DNA of 17,922 nt, taken from the NCBI GenBank assembly GCA_041676265.1, contig JBAYSE010000021.1, positions 1-17,922 of the forward strand, written 5' to 3'. Below are positions 1 through 6,374 of this stretch, one piece after another (position 1 is the stretch's first letter; every line of letters starts with the position of its first letter). The notes under the pieces were generated by a model that worked only from the letters and a program-made list of their open reading frames with translations, did no database searches and was not told where the DNA came from. The stretch is from DUOJ01 sp041676265 (GTDB lineage Bacteria; Spirochaetota; Spirochaetia; Sphaerochaetales; Sphaerochaetaceae). A program made the translations under genes and the position numbers.

Positions 1-71
1 TGCTTCTCTCTTAAAATCTGTCGCACCCTCTCTATGCGTGCTTCTGTCTCCTGTAAATTGAAATATGACAC
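1..71 (-). CDS. Partial gene, N-terminus only; possibly an M24 (Xaa-Pro/creatinase-type) peptidase
   Basis: An open frame begins at a GTG (69-71, minus strand) and runs off the left edge after 23 codons. The product starts MSYFNLQETEARIERVRQ. A good ribosome binding site, AGGAGG (77-82), sits 5 bases before the GTG. An ATG overlapping that region (frame starting MECHIS) stops after 14 codons, so GTG is the better start. The charged helix RIERVRQILREK resembles the opening of creatinase/M24 peptidase N-terminal domains, but 23 residues are too few to establish this. The gene follows the M81 gene in the same direction and has its own operator-like palindrome at 93-116. Existence of a gene is likely; its identity is a guess. 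Confidence 0.55.
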   Translation of the reverse strand, partial: MSYFNLQETEARIERVRQILREK

Positions 72-92
72 TCCATCCTCCTATCTTAATCT

Positions 93-116
93 AACAGCTA
101 CAACGTTGTAACTGTT
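93..116 (-). promoter_or_regulatory. LacI-family-type operator palindrome before the partial left-edge gene
   Basis: A 24-bp palindrome has a single mismatched pair (98/111) and the perfect 12-bp core TACAACGTTGTA at 99-110. The central CG in an AACGTT context is typical of LacI/GalR-family operators. On the minus strand it lies between a possible -35 TTAACA (113-118) and -10 TTAGAT (89-94), spacer 18. That -10 leaves only about 10 bases of leader, so TATTTT just upstream of the palindrome may be the real -10. The same core recurs at 6237-6248. Confidence 0.7.
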
Positions 117-123
117 AAAATAC

Positions 124-158
124 GAACCTGGCTAATCTCTTCTTCAGTACACAGGTTC
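124..158. repeat. 7-bp inverted repeat with 21-base loop
   Basis: GAACCTG (124-130) and CAGGTTC (152-158) are perfect inverted repeats around a 21-base loop. They lie in the non-coding gap between the M81 gene and the partial left-edge gene, upstream of the operator palindrome. No function is evident. This could be part of the folded leader or trailer described for 174-220. Confidence 0.35.
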
Positions 159-173
159 CGGTTTGTCGTGACA

Positions 174-220
174 TCCCCTCGGGAGGGGAAGATCCAGTTT
201 TCAACTCCCGACAAATCGGG
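174..220 (-). terminator. Tandem hairpins after the importer operon, possible terminator
   Basis: Directly behind the M81 stop codon (minus strand) lies a hairpin with 5-bp CCCGA/TCGGG arms (207-211, 216-220) and a 4-base loop. It is followed by a second hairpin, 174-179 with 184-189 (TCCCCT/AGGGGA), also with a 4-base loop. Neither is followed by a clear U-run on the minus strand, so a classical intrinsic terminator is not shown. Together they could slow or end transcription, or protect the mRNA 3' end. Confidence 0.4.
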
Positions 221-1639
221 TTATTTTCCGTAAAAATTATCGTCTAGGGGAAACATGGGTCGCCTAATGCGTTTTAACCCAATGTCCTCTATCCGTTCAG
301 CAGAGCTACCGGGGGTAAAAGCGAGAATCGATTTATCGGCTATTTTTGCTAATTCTGGAAACAAGTAGCCCAATTTTACAACAACTACATGGTACTTGTT
401 AGGATCTAAGTTGATACTCTTGAAAATATCCTCCCGTGTAAAAGCAGCTCTGTTTTCACTAATCACTACCGTAAAGTGCCCACAATCTAAGGTAGCGCTA
501 CGGCCCGCGTTCCCACCAGTATAACCTAAAACATCGCCCCTGTGTATAACCCTCCCTTTTAGGGTGGTTCGCACACTTTTTTCACTGAGCGAGCCCCCCA
601 CCGAAAGGGTCAATTGCGTCCCTAGGGGAACTTGGTAACACTGCTCTGTCGCCTGGGCATCGGCAATCCCCGCTATTAAGATATTTGAGGCTCCACAGGC
701 CTTTACCAACTCTATAAAATAGGCGTTATCGCCGGTTGCTCCAGCTGTTGTGTTATCGCCACTGTCGCTCACAAAAACCAACTTTTCAGGACTCTTCAAT
801 GCTAAATCTAACGCTTCTTGTGGTTCTAAGGCATCAATTAAGAACTTAAATTCGTAACGACTGTCCCAATAAAGTTGGGCTATTTCGTCGGCATAAGACT
901 GTGCCACTGTCGGGTCATTCACATGTGTTACGATTATTGAGGGACCGGTATAGGGGGAGTCGACCCAAGGTTGACCGGCAAAAACTTGGGCACAGAGGAC
1001 CCCCTCTCGCTCCTCTACTCTGTCACTTAGCGCCATTATTTTATTCATGGGTGGCAGTGCCGTTTGAACAACATCACCCGGCAGCATCACATAGGGACGT
1101 GCCATGCGAACAGTGGGCAGTAGGTTGTTTTTCACGCAGTCAAGGAGCAGTCGCATAGCTTTACGCTCTGTCTCAATTTGGTCCTCATGCGGTGCTGTAC
1201 GAAAGCCACACACAATATTAGCCAGAGATATGAGTTCATCGCTATTATTTGCATGGAAATCGAGCCCTAAAGCGATGGGCACACTATTGCCAACCACCTC
1301 TCTGAGGCGCTGCAGCAGGTAGACTTCACCGCTACCAATGCCCTCTACAAAAAGGGCACCATGCAGATAGAGCCAGATCCCATCCAACGCTACCCCTTTT
1401 AATGGGTTCACAATCTCATCTACGAAAGAGAGGTAATCCTCTTTAACTAGTGCACCACCCGGCAAAGCATGGGCGTAAATTGTGGGTATAATAGTTGCTC
1501 CAAAGTCCAGTAGCTGCTCTTTTACATGGACCTTCTCTAGCATTGCTTTGCCAGAGGCGTAGTCAAAATCACCTCTACGGGTTGCTATAGGGGTACATGT
1601 ATTACTTTCACACTGCAGTGACGCTATGGCAATTTTCAT
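221..1639 (-). CDS. M81 (MlrC/microcystinase C-type) metallopeptidase family protein
   Basis: The product is 472 residues, the usual size for the M81 family. These are predicted zinc hydrolases named after MlrC, which cleaves linearised microcystin. Visible family marks (numbered from the GTG start) are the N-terminal CESNTCTP with DF shortly after, the DFHAN segment with D128 and H130, and PHED with H152; the last three are candidate metal ligands. The C-terminal half has DSGDNTTAGATGDN, and the end is TPGSSAERI...RPMFPLDDNF. The start is either ATG at 1637-1639, with AGGTGG 6 bases upstream, or GTG one codon earlier at 1640-1642, which abuts the permease stop. The ATG has the better spacing. 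It is the last gene of the importer operon, suggesting it acts on the imported compound or a derivative, in the cytoplasm since no signal peptide is seen. The substrate is unknown. Confidence 0.88.
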   Translation of the reverse strand: MKIAIASLQCESNTCTPIATRRGDFDYASGKAMLEKVHVKEQLLDFGATIIPTIYAHALPGGALVKEDYLSFVDEIVNPLKGVALDGIWLYLHGALFVEGIGSGEVYLLQRLREVVGNSVPIALGLDFHANNSDELISLANIVCGFRTAPHEDQIETERKAMRLLLDCVKNNLLPTVRMARPYVMLPGDVVQTALPPMNKIMALSDRVEEREGVLCAQVFAGQPWVDSPYTGPSIIVTHVNDPTVAQSYADEIAQLYWDSRYEFKFLIDALEPQEALDLALKSPEKLVFVSDSGDNTTAGATGDNAYFIELVKACGASNILIAGIADAQATEQCYQVPLGTQLTLSVGGSLSEKSVRTTLKGRVIHRGDVLGYTGGNAGRSATLDCGHFTVVISENRAAFTREDIFKSINLDPNKYHVVVVKLGYLFPELAKIADKSILAFTPGSSAERIEDIGLKRIRRPMFPLDDNFYGK

Positions 1640-1642
1640 CAC

Positions 1643-2608
1643 TCACCACCTATCTCCCCGGGTCATAAACGCATCAATTGAGACCACGGTTAAGAGGACA
1701 ATGCCCCGAATCATGGTGTTGTAATAGCCCTGTAAACCTAAGAAGGCCAAGCCTTTGTAAAGGACGTAAATCAGCAAGATCCCAACCACGGTTCTGAGGA
1801 CACTCCCCCGCCCTCCTGTTAAAGGCGTTCCCCCCACTACAGTTGCCGCAACACAAGTGAGAGCTAAATCGGTTCCGTACAAGACCGACCCAGCCCGCAT
1901 CAGACAGACAAACATCGCCCCCGAAATACCGGCAGCGAAGCCCAGGATAACAAAAATACTGAAGCGGGTAAATTTGACGTTAATACCGGAGAGCTCTGCC
2001 GCCTTCATATTCCCACCGGTCGCATAGAGCCCTCTTCCATAGCGGGTGTAAGTCATCACAAAATAGGCGAGAACTACAAATGCTATGAAAATATAGGTGA
2101 GGTAGGAGAGCCCTAAAAAGGTGCCCTTTCCCATCTCCCTAATAAATGGGTTGGTGGTCCTAATCATGTTGCCCTTAGTGAACACAAGGGAAAATCCTTT
2201 TAAAATTATGCCGGTGGCCATTGTGGCAATGAAGGCATGAACCCGTAAAAAGACAACGATAAGGCCATTTAAAACTCCCACTAACATCGTGGAGAGGAGC
2301 ATTACCAAGAGTGCCGCCAATATTGCACCGGGAGAGTCTCCCCAAGCATTTAAGAGGAAGCAGAAGAAAATCTGAGCCCATGCAAAATTAGCGGAGAGGG
2401 AAAGGTCAAAAGCCCCTGTAATGATTGCAATGGTCATCGCTAAAGCCGACACTCCATAGATGGAGACGTCGATTAGGATGTTCTTCACATTGCGAATACT
2501 TACAAAAGAGGGCTTAATGACCACCATTAGGAGGATGAAAAAGAGAAACAGCAATAAAACCGGTTGATCGTTGACAAATTTTTTAACAACTGCACGTTTA
2601 CTTCTCAT
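1643..2608 (-). CDS. CUT2-family ABC transporter permease (second of two)
   Basis: This 321-residue, strongly hydrophobic membrane protein has the RbsC-type permease (BPD_transp_2) pattern. A charged N-terminus precedes a first membrane helix, and the conserved segment ALAMTIAIITGAFDLSLSANFA follows near residues 55-76. Late in the protein comes VAATVVGGTPLTGGRGSVLRTVVG, the loop thought to contact the ATPase. About 8-10 helices are expected. Its ATG overlaps the stop of the preceding permease gene by 4 bases (ATGA), indicating translational coupling. Two different permease genes next to one ATPase suggest a heterodimeric channel rather than the RbsC homodimer. The ligand cannot be read from sequence. 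Confidence 0.92.
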   Translation of the reverse strand: MRSKRAVVKKFVNDQPVLLLFLFFILLMVVIKPSFVSIRNVKNILIDVSIYGVSALAMTIAIITGAFDLSLSANFAWAQIFFCFLLNAWGDSPGAILAALLVMLLSTMLVGVLNGLIVVFLRVHAFIATMATGIILKGFSLVFTKGNMIRTTNPFIREMGKGTFLGLSYLTYIFIAFVVLAYFVMTYTRYGRGLYATGGNMKAAELSGINVKFTRFSIFVILGFAAGISGAMFVCLMRAGSVLYGTDLALTCVAATVVGGTPLTGGRGSVLRTVVGILLIYVLYKGLAFLGLQGYYNTMIRGIVLLTVVSIDAFMTRGDRW

Positions 2609-3609
2609 TGTGCCACCTCCCGCAATTTCATGCTTTTGTTGAGCACATCAAGTGCAACCGCAGCGACAATAACCGCCCCTCGAACAATTAATTGGGCATT
2701 CGACTGTACCCCTAGGATATTGAGTGCTGTCATCATAAAGCCGACAACCATCACGCCCAGTACTGTCCTAGCAATACTCCCCGAGCCCCCATCCAAACTA
2801 GTTCCCCCAATCGCTACGCAGACCAGCGCATCCAATTCGTAGTTCTGCCCTTGTAAAACTGAGGCCGAACCAACCCTTGAGACCACTATTACCCCGGCTA
2901 AACCGGCACAGGCCCCACAGATTAAATGGGCAAAAAACCGCACCTGCTTAACCTTTAGGCCGGCCATTTTGGCCACCTGCATACTGGACCCCAAGAAGTA
3001 GAGGCTACGTCCAAATTGAGTTTTTACCAAAATAAACTGCATGATAATGGCAACTACTATCATAAAGACGACAGGGGTGAAGCCCATGCCAAACTCCTTA
3101 AAGAGCCCTGAACGGTACTGGGCAGCTTGAAAGTTCCCCCTGACGACGGCTTGCGCAACCGCGCCAATTACAATCTGCATGGCGTAGGTGATTATAAAGC
3201 TCTCGGCTAACTTCCCGTTAACCAGCGCTAAAATAGTTCCATTAATGGCTCCAATGAGGGCCCCCAACAAAATCCCCACCAGTAAGACTAACAGGGCTGC
3301 CGATGCCGGGGTTACGGTTGCCACTGTGGCATTGTTAATTATTAGCATCGTGACAACGGCAGTCAGGCTAATTGTTGAACCGATTGAGAGGTCCATTCCT
3401 CCACCAATGACAGCATAAGCCATACCCATAGAGGCTATTCCAATCGTTGAATAGGCCCTCAAGATATTCAACATATTCTTGCCACTTAAAAATGCCGGCC
3501 TGATAACAGTAGCCACCACAGTAATAATTACTATGGCAAAAATGAGCCCCCACTCTCTAAGAAAGGCGACTAGTTTCCGCTTACTTGTTGATTTCTCTTT
3601 GCTTTCCAT
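2605..3609 (-). CDS. CUT2-family ABC transporter permease (first of two)
   Basis: This 334-residue inner-membrane permease of the RbsC type has a basic cytoplasmic N-terminus (MESKEKSTSKRK) ahead of the first helix. It carries the family segment IASMGMAYAVIGGGMDLSIGS and a late loop VCVAIGGTSLDGGSGSIARTVLG matching the ATPase-contact region of the family. The start ATG is preceded by AAAGGTGG, 7 bases away. It lies 16 bases after the ATPase stop and overlaps the next permease by 4 bases, so it sits mid-operon. It differs clearly from its partner permease, so the pair is not a recent duplication. Function as one half of the membrane channel is secure at family level; the substrate is unknown. 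Confidence 0.92.
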   Translation of the reverse strand: MESKEKSTSKRKLVAFLREWGLIFAIVIITVVATVIRPAFLSGKNMLNILRAYSTIGIASMGMAYAVIGGGMDLSIGSTISLTAVVTMLIINNATVATVTPASAALLVLLVGILLGALIGAINGTILALVNGKLAESFIITYAMQIVIGAVAQAVVRGNFQAAQYRSGLFKEFGMGFTPVVFMIVVAIIMQFILVKTQFGRSLYFLGSSMQVAKMAGLKVKQVRFFAHLICGACAGLAGVIVVSRVGSASVLQGQNYELDALVCVAIGGTSLDGGSGSIARTVLGVMVVGFMMTALNILGVQSNAQLIVRGAVIVAAVALDVLNKSMKLREVAQ

Positions 3610-3625
3610 CTCTACACCACCTTTC

Positions 3626-5110
3626 CTAATTGGAAACCGCCAAACTCATTACCGCTTCCGGAGTAGCCTCTTCACGGTTAAGCTCGCCAACTTTCTTGCC
3701 ACCACTGAGAACCACAAGGCGGTCGCTCATCCCAATAACCTCCGGCAATTCGCTGGAGATCATAATGATAGCCTTGCCCTGCTCGGCTAAGCGGTTCATC
3801 AATTGGTAAATCTCATATTTTGCCCCTACATCAATACCTCGCGTAGGTTCATCTAGGATTAAAATGTCGACATCAGAAAATAACCATTTTGCAAAGACCA
3901 CTTTTTGTTGATTCCCCCCCGAAAGGTTAACAGCAAACTGTTTTAAAGAGGGTGTTTTAATATTCAACTCCTGGGTAAACCGTGCGGCAGCAAGGGACTC
4001 CGCCTTCTCCGAGATAAATTGTCTCCTCCTCACCTTATTAAGGTTGGTGATAGTAATATTCCATATTAAGTTGTAGCCTAGGACTAAACCGGTCTCTTTG
4101 CGGTCCTCAGTTAAGAGCCCAATCCCCTCATGCTTGGCTTGATGGGTTGAGTGAATCGCAATCTTCTTGCCCTTCACTTCAATAGTTCCCTTTTGGTAGA
4201 GTTCGGCGCCAAAAATGGCTTCGGCAACTTCAGTTCGCCCTGAACCGACCAGTCCTGCAAATCCTAAGATCTCTCCTTTGTGAAGCTTAAAGGAGATGTC
4301 TTCAATCAGCCCCTCCCGTTTAATCTCTTCAACACTTAAGACAACTTCTCCAATCTCACAGTTTTTACGGGGATATTCGGTATCGACACTCCGCCCGACC
4401 ATTTTTTCTACTACGCTATCGCGGGTAAAGGTGGCGGTTGGAGCCGAATCAATAATCTGTCCATCCCTGATGACCGTCGTTGTGTCGGCCAAACGAAAGA
4501 CTTCCTCCAACTTATGGGAGATATAGATAACTGAAATACCCTTCCTCTTTAAGTTTTCAATGATAGCAAAGAGAATCTCACTCTCCGTGGTTGTCAAAGA
4601 AGAGGTGGGTTCATCCATAACGATTAAACTGGTGTTAATCGCTAAAACTTTGGCAATCTCGACCAGTTGCTGTTGGGCAGCACTCAGTTGCTCGATTTTT
4701 TGTGTCGCTTTAAAATTAAACCCCAAAGAATCGAGAAACTCCTGAGCCTCTCTGTTAATAGCTTTCCAATCAATTCGACCCTTCCGTTTGGGCAGTCGAT
4801 TAATGTAGAGATTCTCAGCCACTGTCAGCGAATTAACCAAATTGAACTCTTGGAAGACCAGCCCAATGCCCTTAGCCTTAGCCTCGGTTGTATTACGAAT
4901 AATAGTTTTTTCGCCGTTGAGGACAATCGACCCCTCATCTGCTTGATAAACTCCGTTTAAAATTTTCATGAGAGTCGATTTGCCTGCGCCATTTTCACCA
5001 ACTAACGCATGAATCTCTCCTCTATGGACGCTGAAGCTCACATCATGCAAGGCGACCACCCCAGGGAAGCGCTTAGTGATGTGATGCATCTCCAGTATGT
5101 AATCAGCCAT
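3626..5110 (-). CDS. CUT2-family sugar ABC transporter ATP-binding protein (RbsA/MglA type)
   Basis: The 494-residue protein has two nucleotide-binding domains in tandem, the normal size and layout for RbsA/MglA. Domain 1 has Walker A GENGAGKS (38-45), signature LSAAQQQ (142-148), Walker B LIVMDEP (162-168) and the switch histidine H199. Domain 2 has a degenerate Walker A, GLVGSGRTE (286-294), with Arg where Lys is expected. It also has a canonical signature LSGGNQQK (396-403), Walker B ILILDEP (416-422), and SSELPE where the switch His would be. Such asymmetry is normal in this family: one competent and one degenerate ATP site. The ATG is preceded by AGGAG 8 bases away. The gene is separated from the binding-protein gene by a hairpin and precedes both permeases. 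It powers import from the cytoplasmic face. Confidence 0.95.
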   Translation of the reverse strand: MADYILEMHHITKRFPGVVALHDVSFSVHRGEIHALVGENGAGKSTLMKILNGVYQADEGSIVLNGEKTIIRNTTEAKAKGIGLVFQEFNLVNSLTVAENLYINRLPKRKGRIDWKAINREAQEFLDSLGFNFKATQKIEQLSAAQQQLVEIAKVLAINTSLIVMDEPTSSLTTTESEILFAIIENLKRKGISVIYISHKLEEVFRLADTTTVIRDGQIIDSAPTATFTRDSVVEKMVGRSVDTEYPRKNCEIGEVVLSVEEIKREGLIEDISFKLHKGEILGFAGLVGSGRTEVAEAIFGAELYQKGTIEVKGKKIAIHSTHQAKHEGIGLLTEDRKETGLVLGYNLIWNITITNLNKVRRRQFISEKAESLAAARFTQELNIKTPSLKQFAVNLSGGNQQKVVFAKWLFSDVDILILDEPTRGIDVGAKYEIYQLMNRLAEQGKAIIMISSELPEVIGMSDRLVVLSGGKKVGELNREEATPEAVMSLAVSN

Positions 5111-5156
5111 GAATTTCTCTCCTATATGCTGAAGTATGCACTAACAAACCTAAAGA

Positions 5157-5177
5157 CGGGAAGGGAAATCCTTCCCG
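5157..5177 (-). promoter_or_regulatory. Intercistronic hairpin between binding-protein and ATPase genes
   Basis: A perfect 8-bp inverted repeat (CGGGAAGG 5157-5164, CCTTCCCG 5170-5177) with a 5-base loop lies in the 83-base gap after the binding-protein stop. No U-run follows on the minus strand. Hairpins at this place in binding-protein-dependent transporter operons commonly stabilise the upstream message or partly terminate transcription, giving excess binding protein. That role is inferred here. Confidence 0.65.
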
Positions 5178-5193
5178 CCTCTTAAAAAACAGT

Positions 5194-6147
5194 TTAGAAC
5201 CAGTTGAAATCGTCTTTGGTATCGGGATAGGCAACGGGGGTGGGCAGTTTTGTCCAACCGGGAGTGGCTGTCCCTTTAATGACTTTGTCGAGGGTTTCAA
5301 CGGCCAAACGGGCTTCAGCAACCGGGTCCTGAGTCGAACAAGCTGTTAACCAACCGGAATCCATTGAATCGTAAAGCACTTGGTTTGAACCCATAGCAAT
5401 GATTGTCACATCACCAGGTTTATAACCCGCAGCCTCCAGAGCTGAGATGACACCGGTGAGCATTCCACCATCGTGACTCACGATACAGTCAATTCTGCCC
5501 CCTTTGCTGGCTAAACCATAAGCGGTTAACATATCGGTCATCTTGGTCATACTGACTTCGGCTTGGAAGTTACAGTCCTGACGGTCAAGCCATTGGTATC
5601 TGCCATCTAAGTCTTCAGCTAAAGCAGCGTTGATGTAGAGCGTCTGCATGTGACCGGCAGTTCCTTCGATTCCCACCAGACGACAGCCATTGGGGAACAA
5701 CTCTTTAATAGTTGCTGCCATGGTGTGTCCGTGTGAAGCGGCATCGGGTCCCACATAGTACTGCATTCCAACCTCATCGATTTTATCGCCAGGATAGGCA
5801 TTTACCCCCACCCATGCGATACCGGAATCGTTGAGAGCCTCAATGATGGGTAATGCGCCATCAACATCGGCAGGGAAGTACAAAAAGCCGTCGTACCCCT
5901 CAGCAATTGCTAGGTTAGCATGCTCTAACTGGGTTTGCTGGTTACCGGCACCATCTAAGATTGTCAATTTATACCCAAGCTCAGCTGCCGTTTTTTCAGC
6001 CGATGGGTTGTAAGCAGCACAATAGGGAGCCGTGTAGTAGGCGTTGGATAGCATCAATCTAGGTGCCCCTTTCTCTTTTGCCCCGCCGGCAAAGAGAGCC
6101 ACAGTTACTAACAATACCACTAAAACCGTAGAAATGAGTCTTTTCAT
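5194..6147 (-). CDS. Periplasmic substrate-binding protein of a CUT2-family ABC importer
   Basis: This 317-residue protein is of the periplasmic binding protein type I fold (RbsB-like, Peripla_BP_4). The N-terminus MKRLISTVLVVLLVTVALFA is a signal peptide with likely cleavage after A20, giving mature GGAKEKG. No lipobox cysteine is present, so it should be a soluble periplasmic protein, not a lipoprotein. Family segments are AELGYKLTILDGAGNQQTQLEHANLAIAEGYDGFLYFPAD early, YVGPDAASHG in the middle, and IDCIVSHDGGMLTGVISALEAAGY plus IIAMGSNQVLYDSM late. The start ATG has AAGGAGGAGGG just upstream, the strongest ribosome site in the operon. It is the first gene, behind a TTGACA promoter and operator, consistent with highest expression. 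The ligand is not predictable; a sugar or similar small polar molecule is expected for CUT2. Confidence 0.93.
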   Translation of the reverse strand: MKRLISTVLVVLLVTVALFAGGAKEKGAPRLMLSNAYYTAPYCAAYNPSAEKTAAELGYKLTILDGAGNQQTQLEHANLAIAEGYDGFLYFPADVDGALPIIEALNDSGIAWVGVNAYPGDKIDEVGMQYYVGPDAASHGHTMAATIKELFPNGCRLVGIEGTAGHMQTLYINAALAEDLDGRYQWLDRQDCNFQAEVSMTKMTDMLTAYGLASKGGRIDCIVSHDGGMLTGVISALEAAGYKPGDVTIIAMGSNQVLYDSMDSGWLTACSTQDPVAEARLAVETLDKVIKGTATPGWTKLPTPVAYPDTKDDFNWF

Positions 6148-6236
6148 TTCCCTCCTCCTTACTTTTTAATTAGCAAGCGATTTCCATCCTTGCAAAGATC
6201 CTTCAATAGGCGTTGCAGGGGCATCTCCCACTCAAG

Positions 6237-6280
6237 TACAACGTTGTAATTATTTTCAAACGCATCAGCTATTTTGTCAA
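6237..6280 (-). promoter_or_regulatory. Promoter and operator of the importer operon
   Basis: On the minus strand a perfect -35 TTGACA (6275-6280) is followed by a 17-base spacer and a possible -10 GAAAAT (6252-6257). Three bases further on is the palindrome TACAACGTTGTA (6237-6248), placed at the expected transcription start. This is the classic position for repression by a LacI-family protein. The same 12-bp core lies at 99-110. The leader to the binding-protein ATG would be about 95-100 bases. Confidence 0.75.
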
Positions 6281-6300
6281 GTCTTTTTTTATTGTTATCT

Positions 6301-6345
6301 AAAAACGAAAAGGAAGCTCCTCTGTCCGCAACGGGAGAAGCTTCC
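6301..6345 (-). terminator. Rho-independent terminator of nrdJ
   Basis: On the minus strand, 30 bases after the nrdJ stop, two 11-base arms (6335-6345 and 6312-6322) form a stem with one G-U pair. The loop contains a small CCG/CGG pairing, and the stem is followed directly by TTTTCGTTTTT (6301-6311). This is a textbook intrinsic terminator and separates nrdJ from the importer promoter just downstream. Confidence 0.92.
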
Positions 6346-6374
6346 AAATATTGAATTAAAAAACCTCTGTTAGT

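Noticed and set aside
6159..6347. 62-codon open frame on the minus strand between nrdJ and the importer
   Set aside because: It runs through the nrdJ terminator stem, the TTGACA promoter and the operator palindrome, which explain the sequence better.
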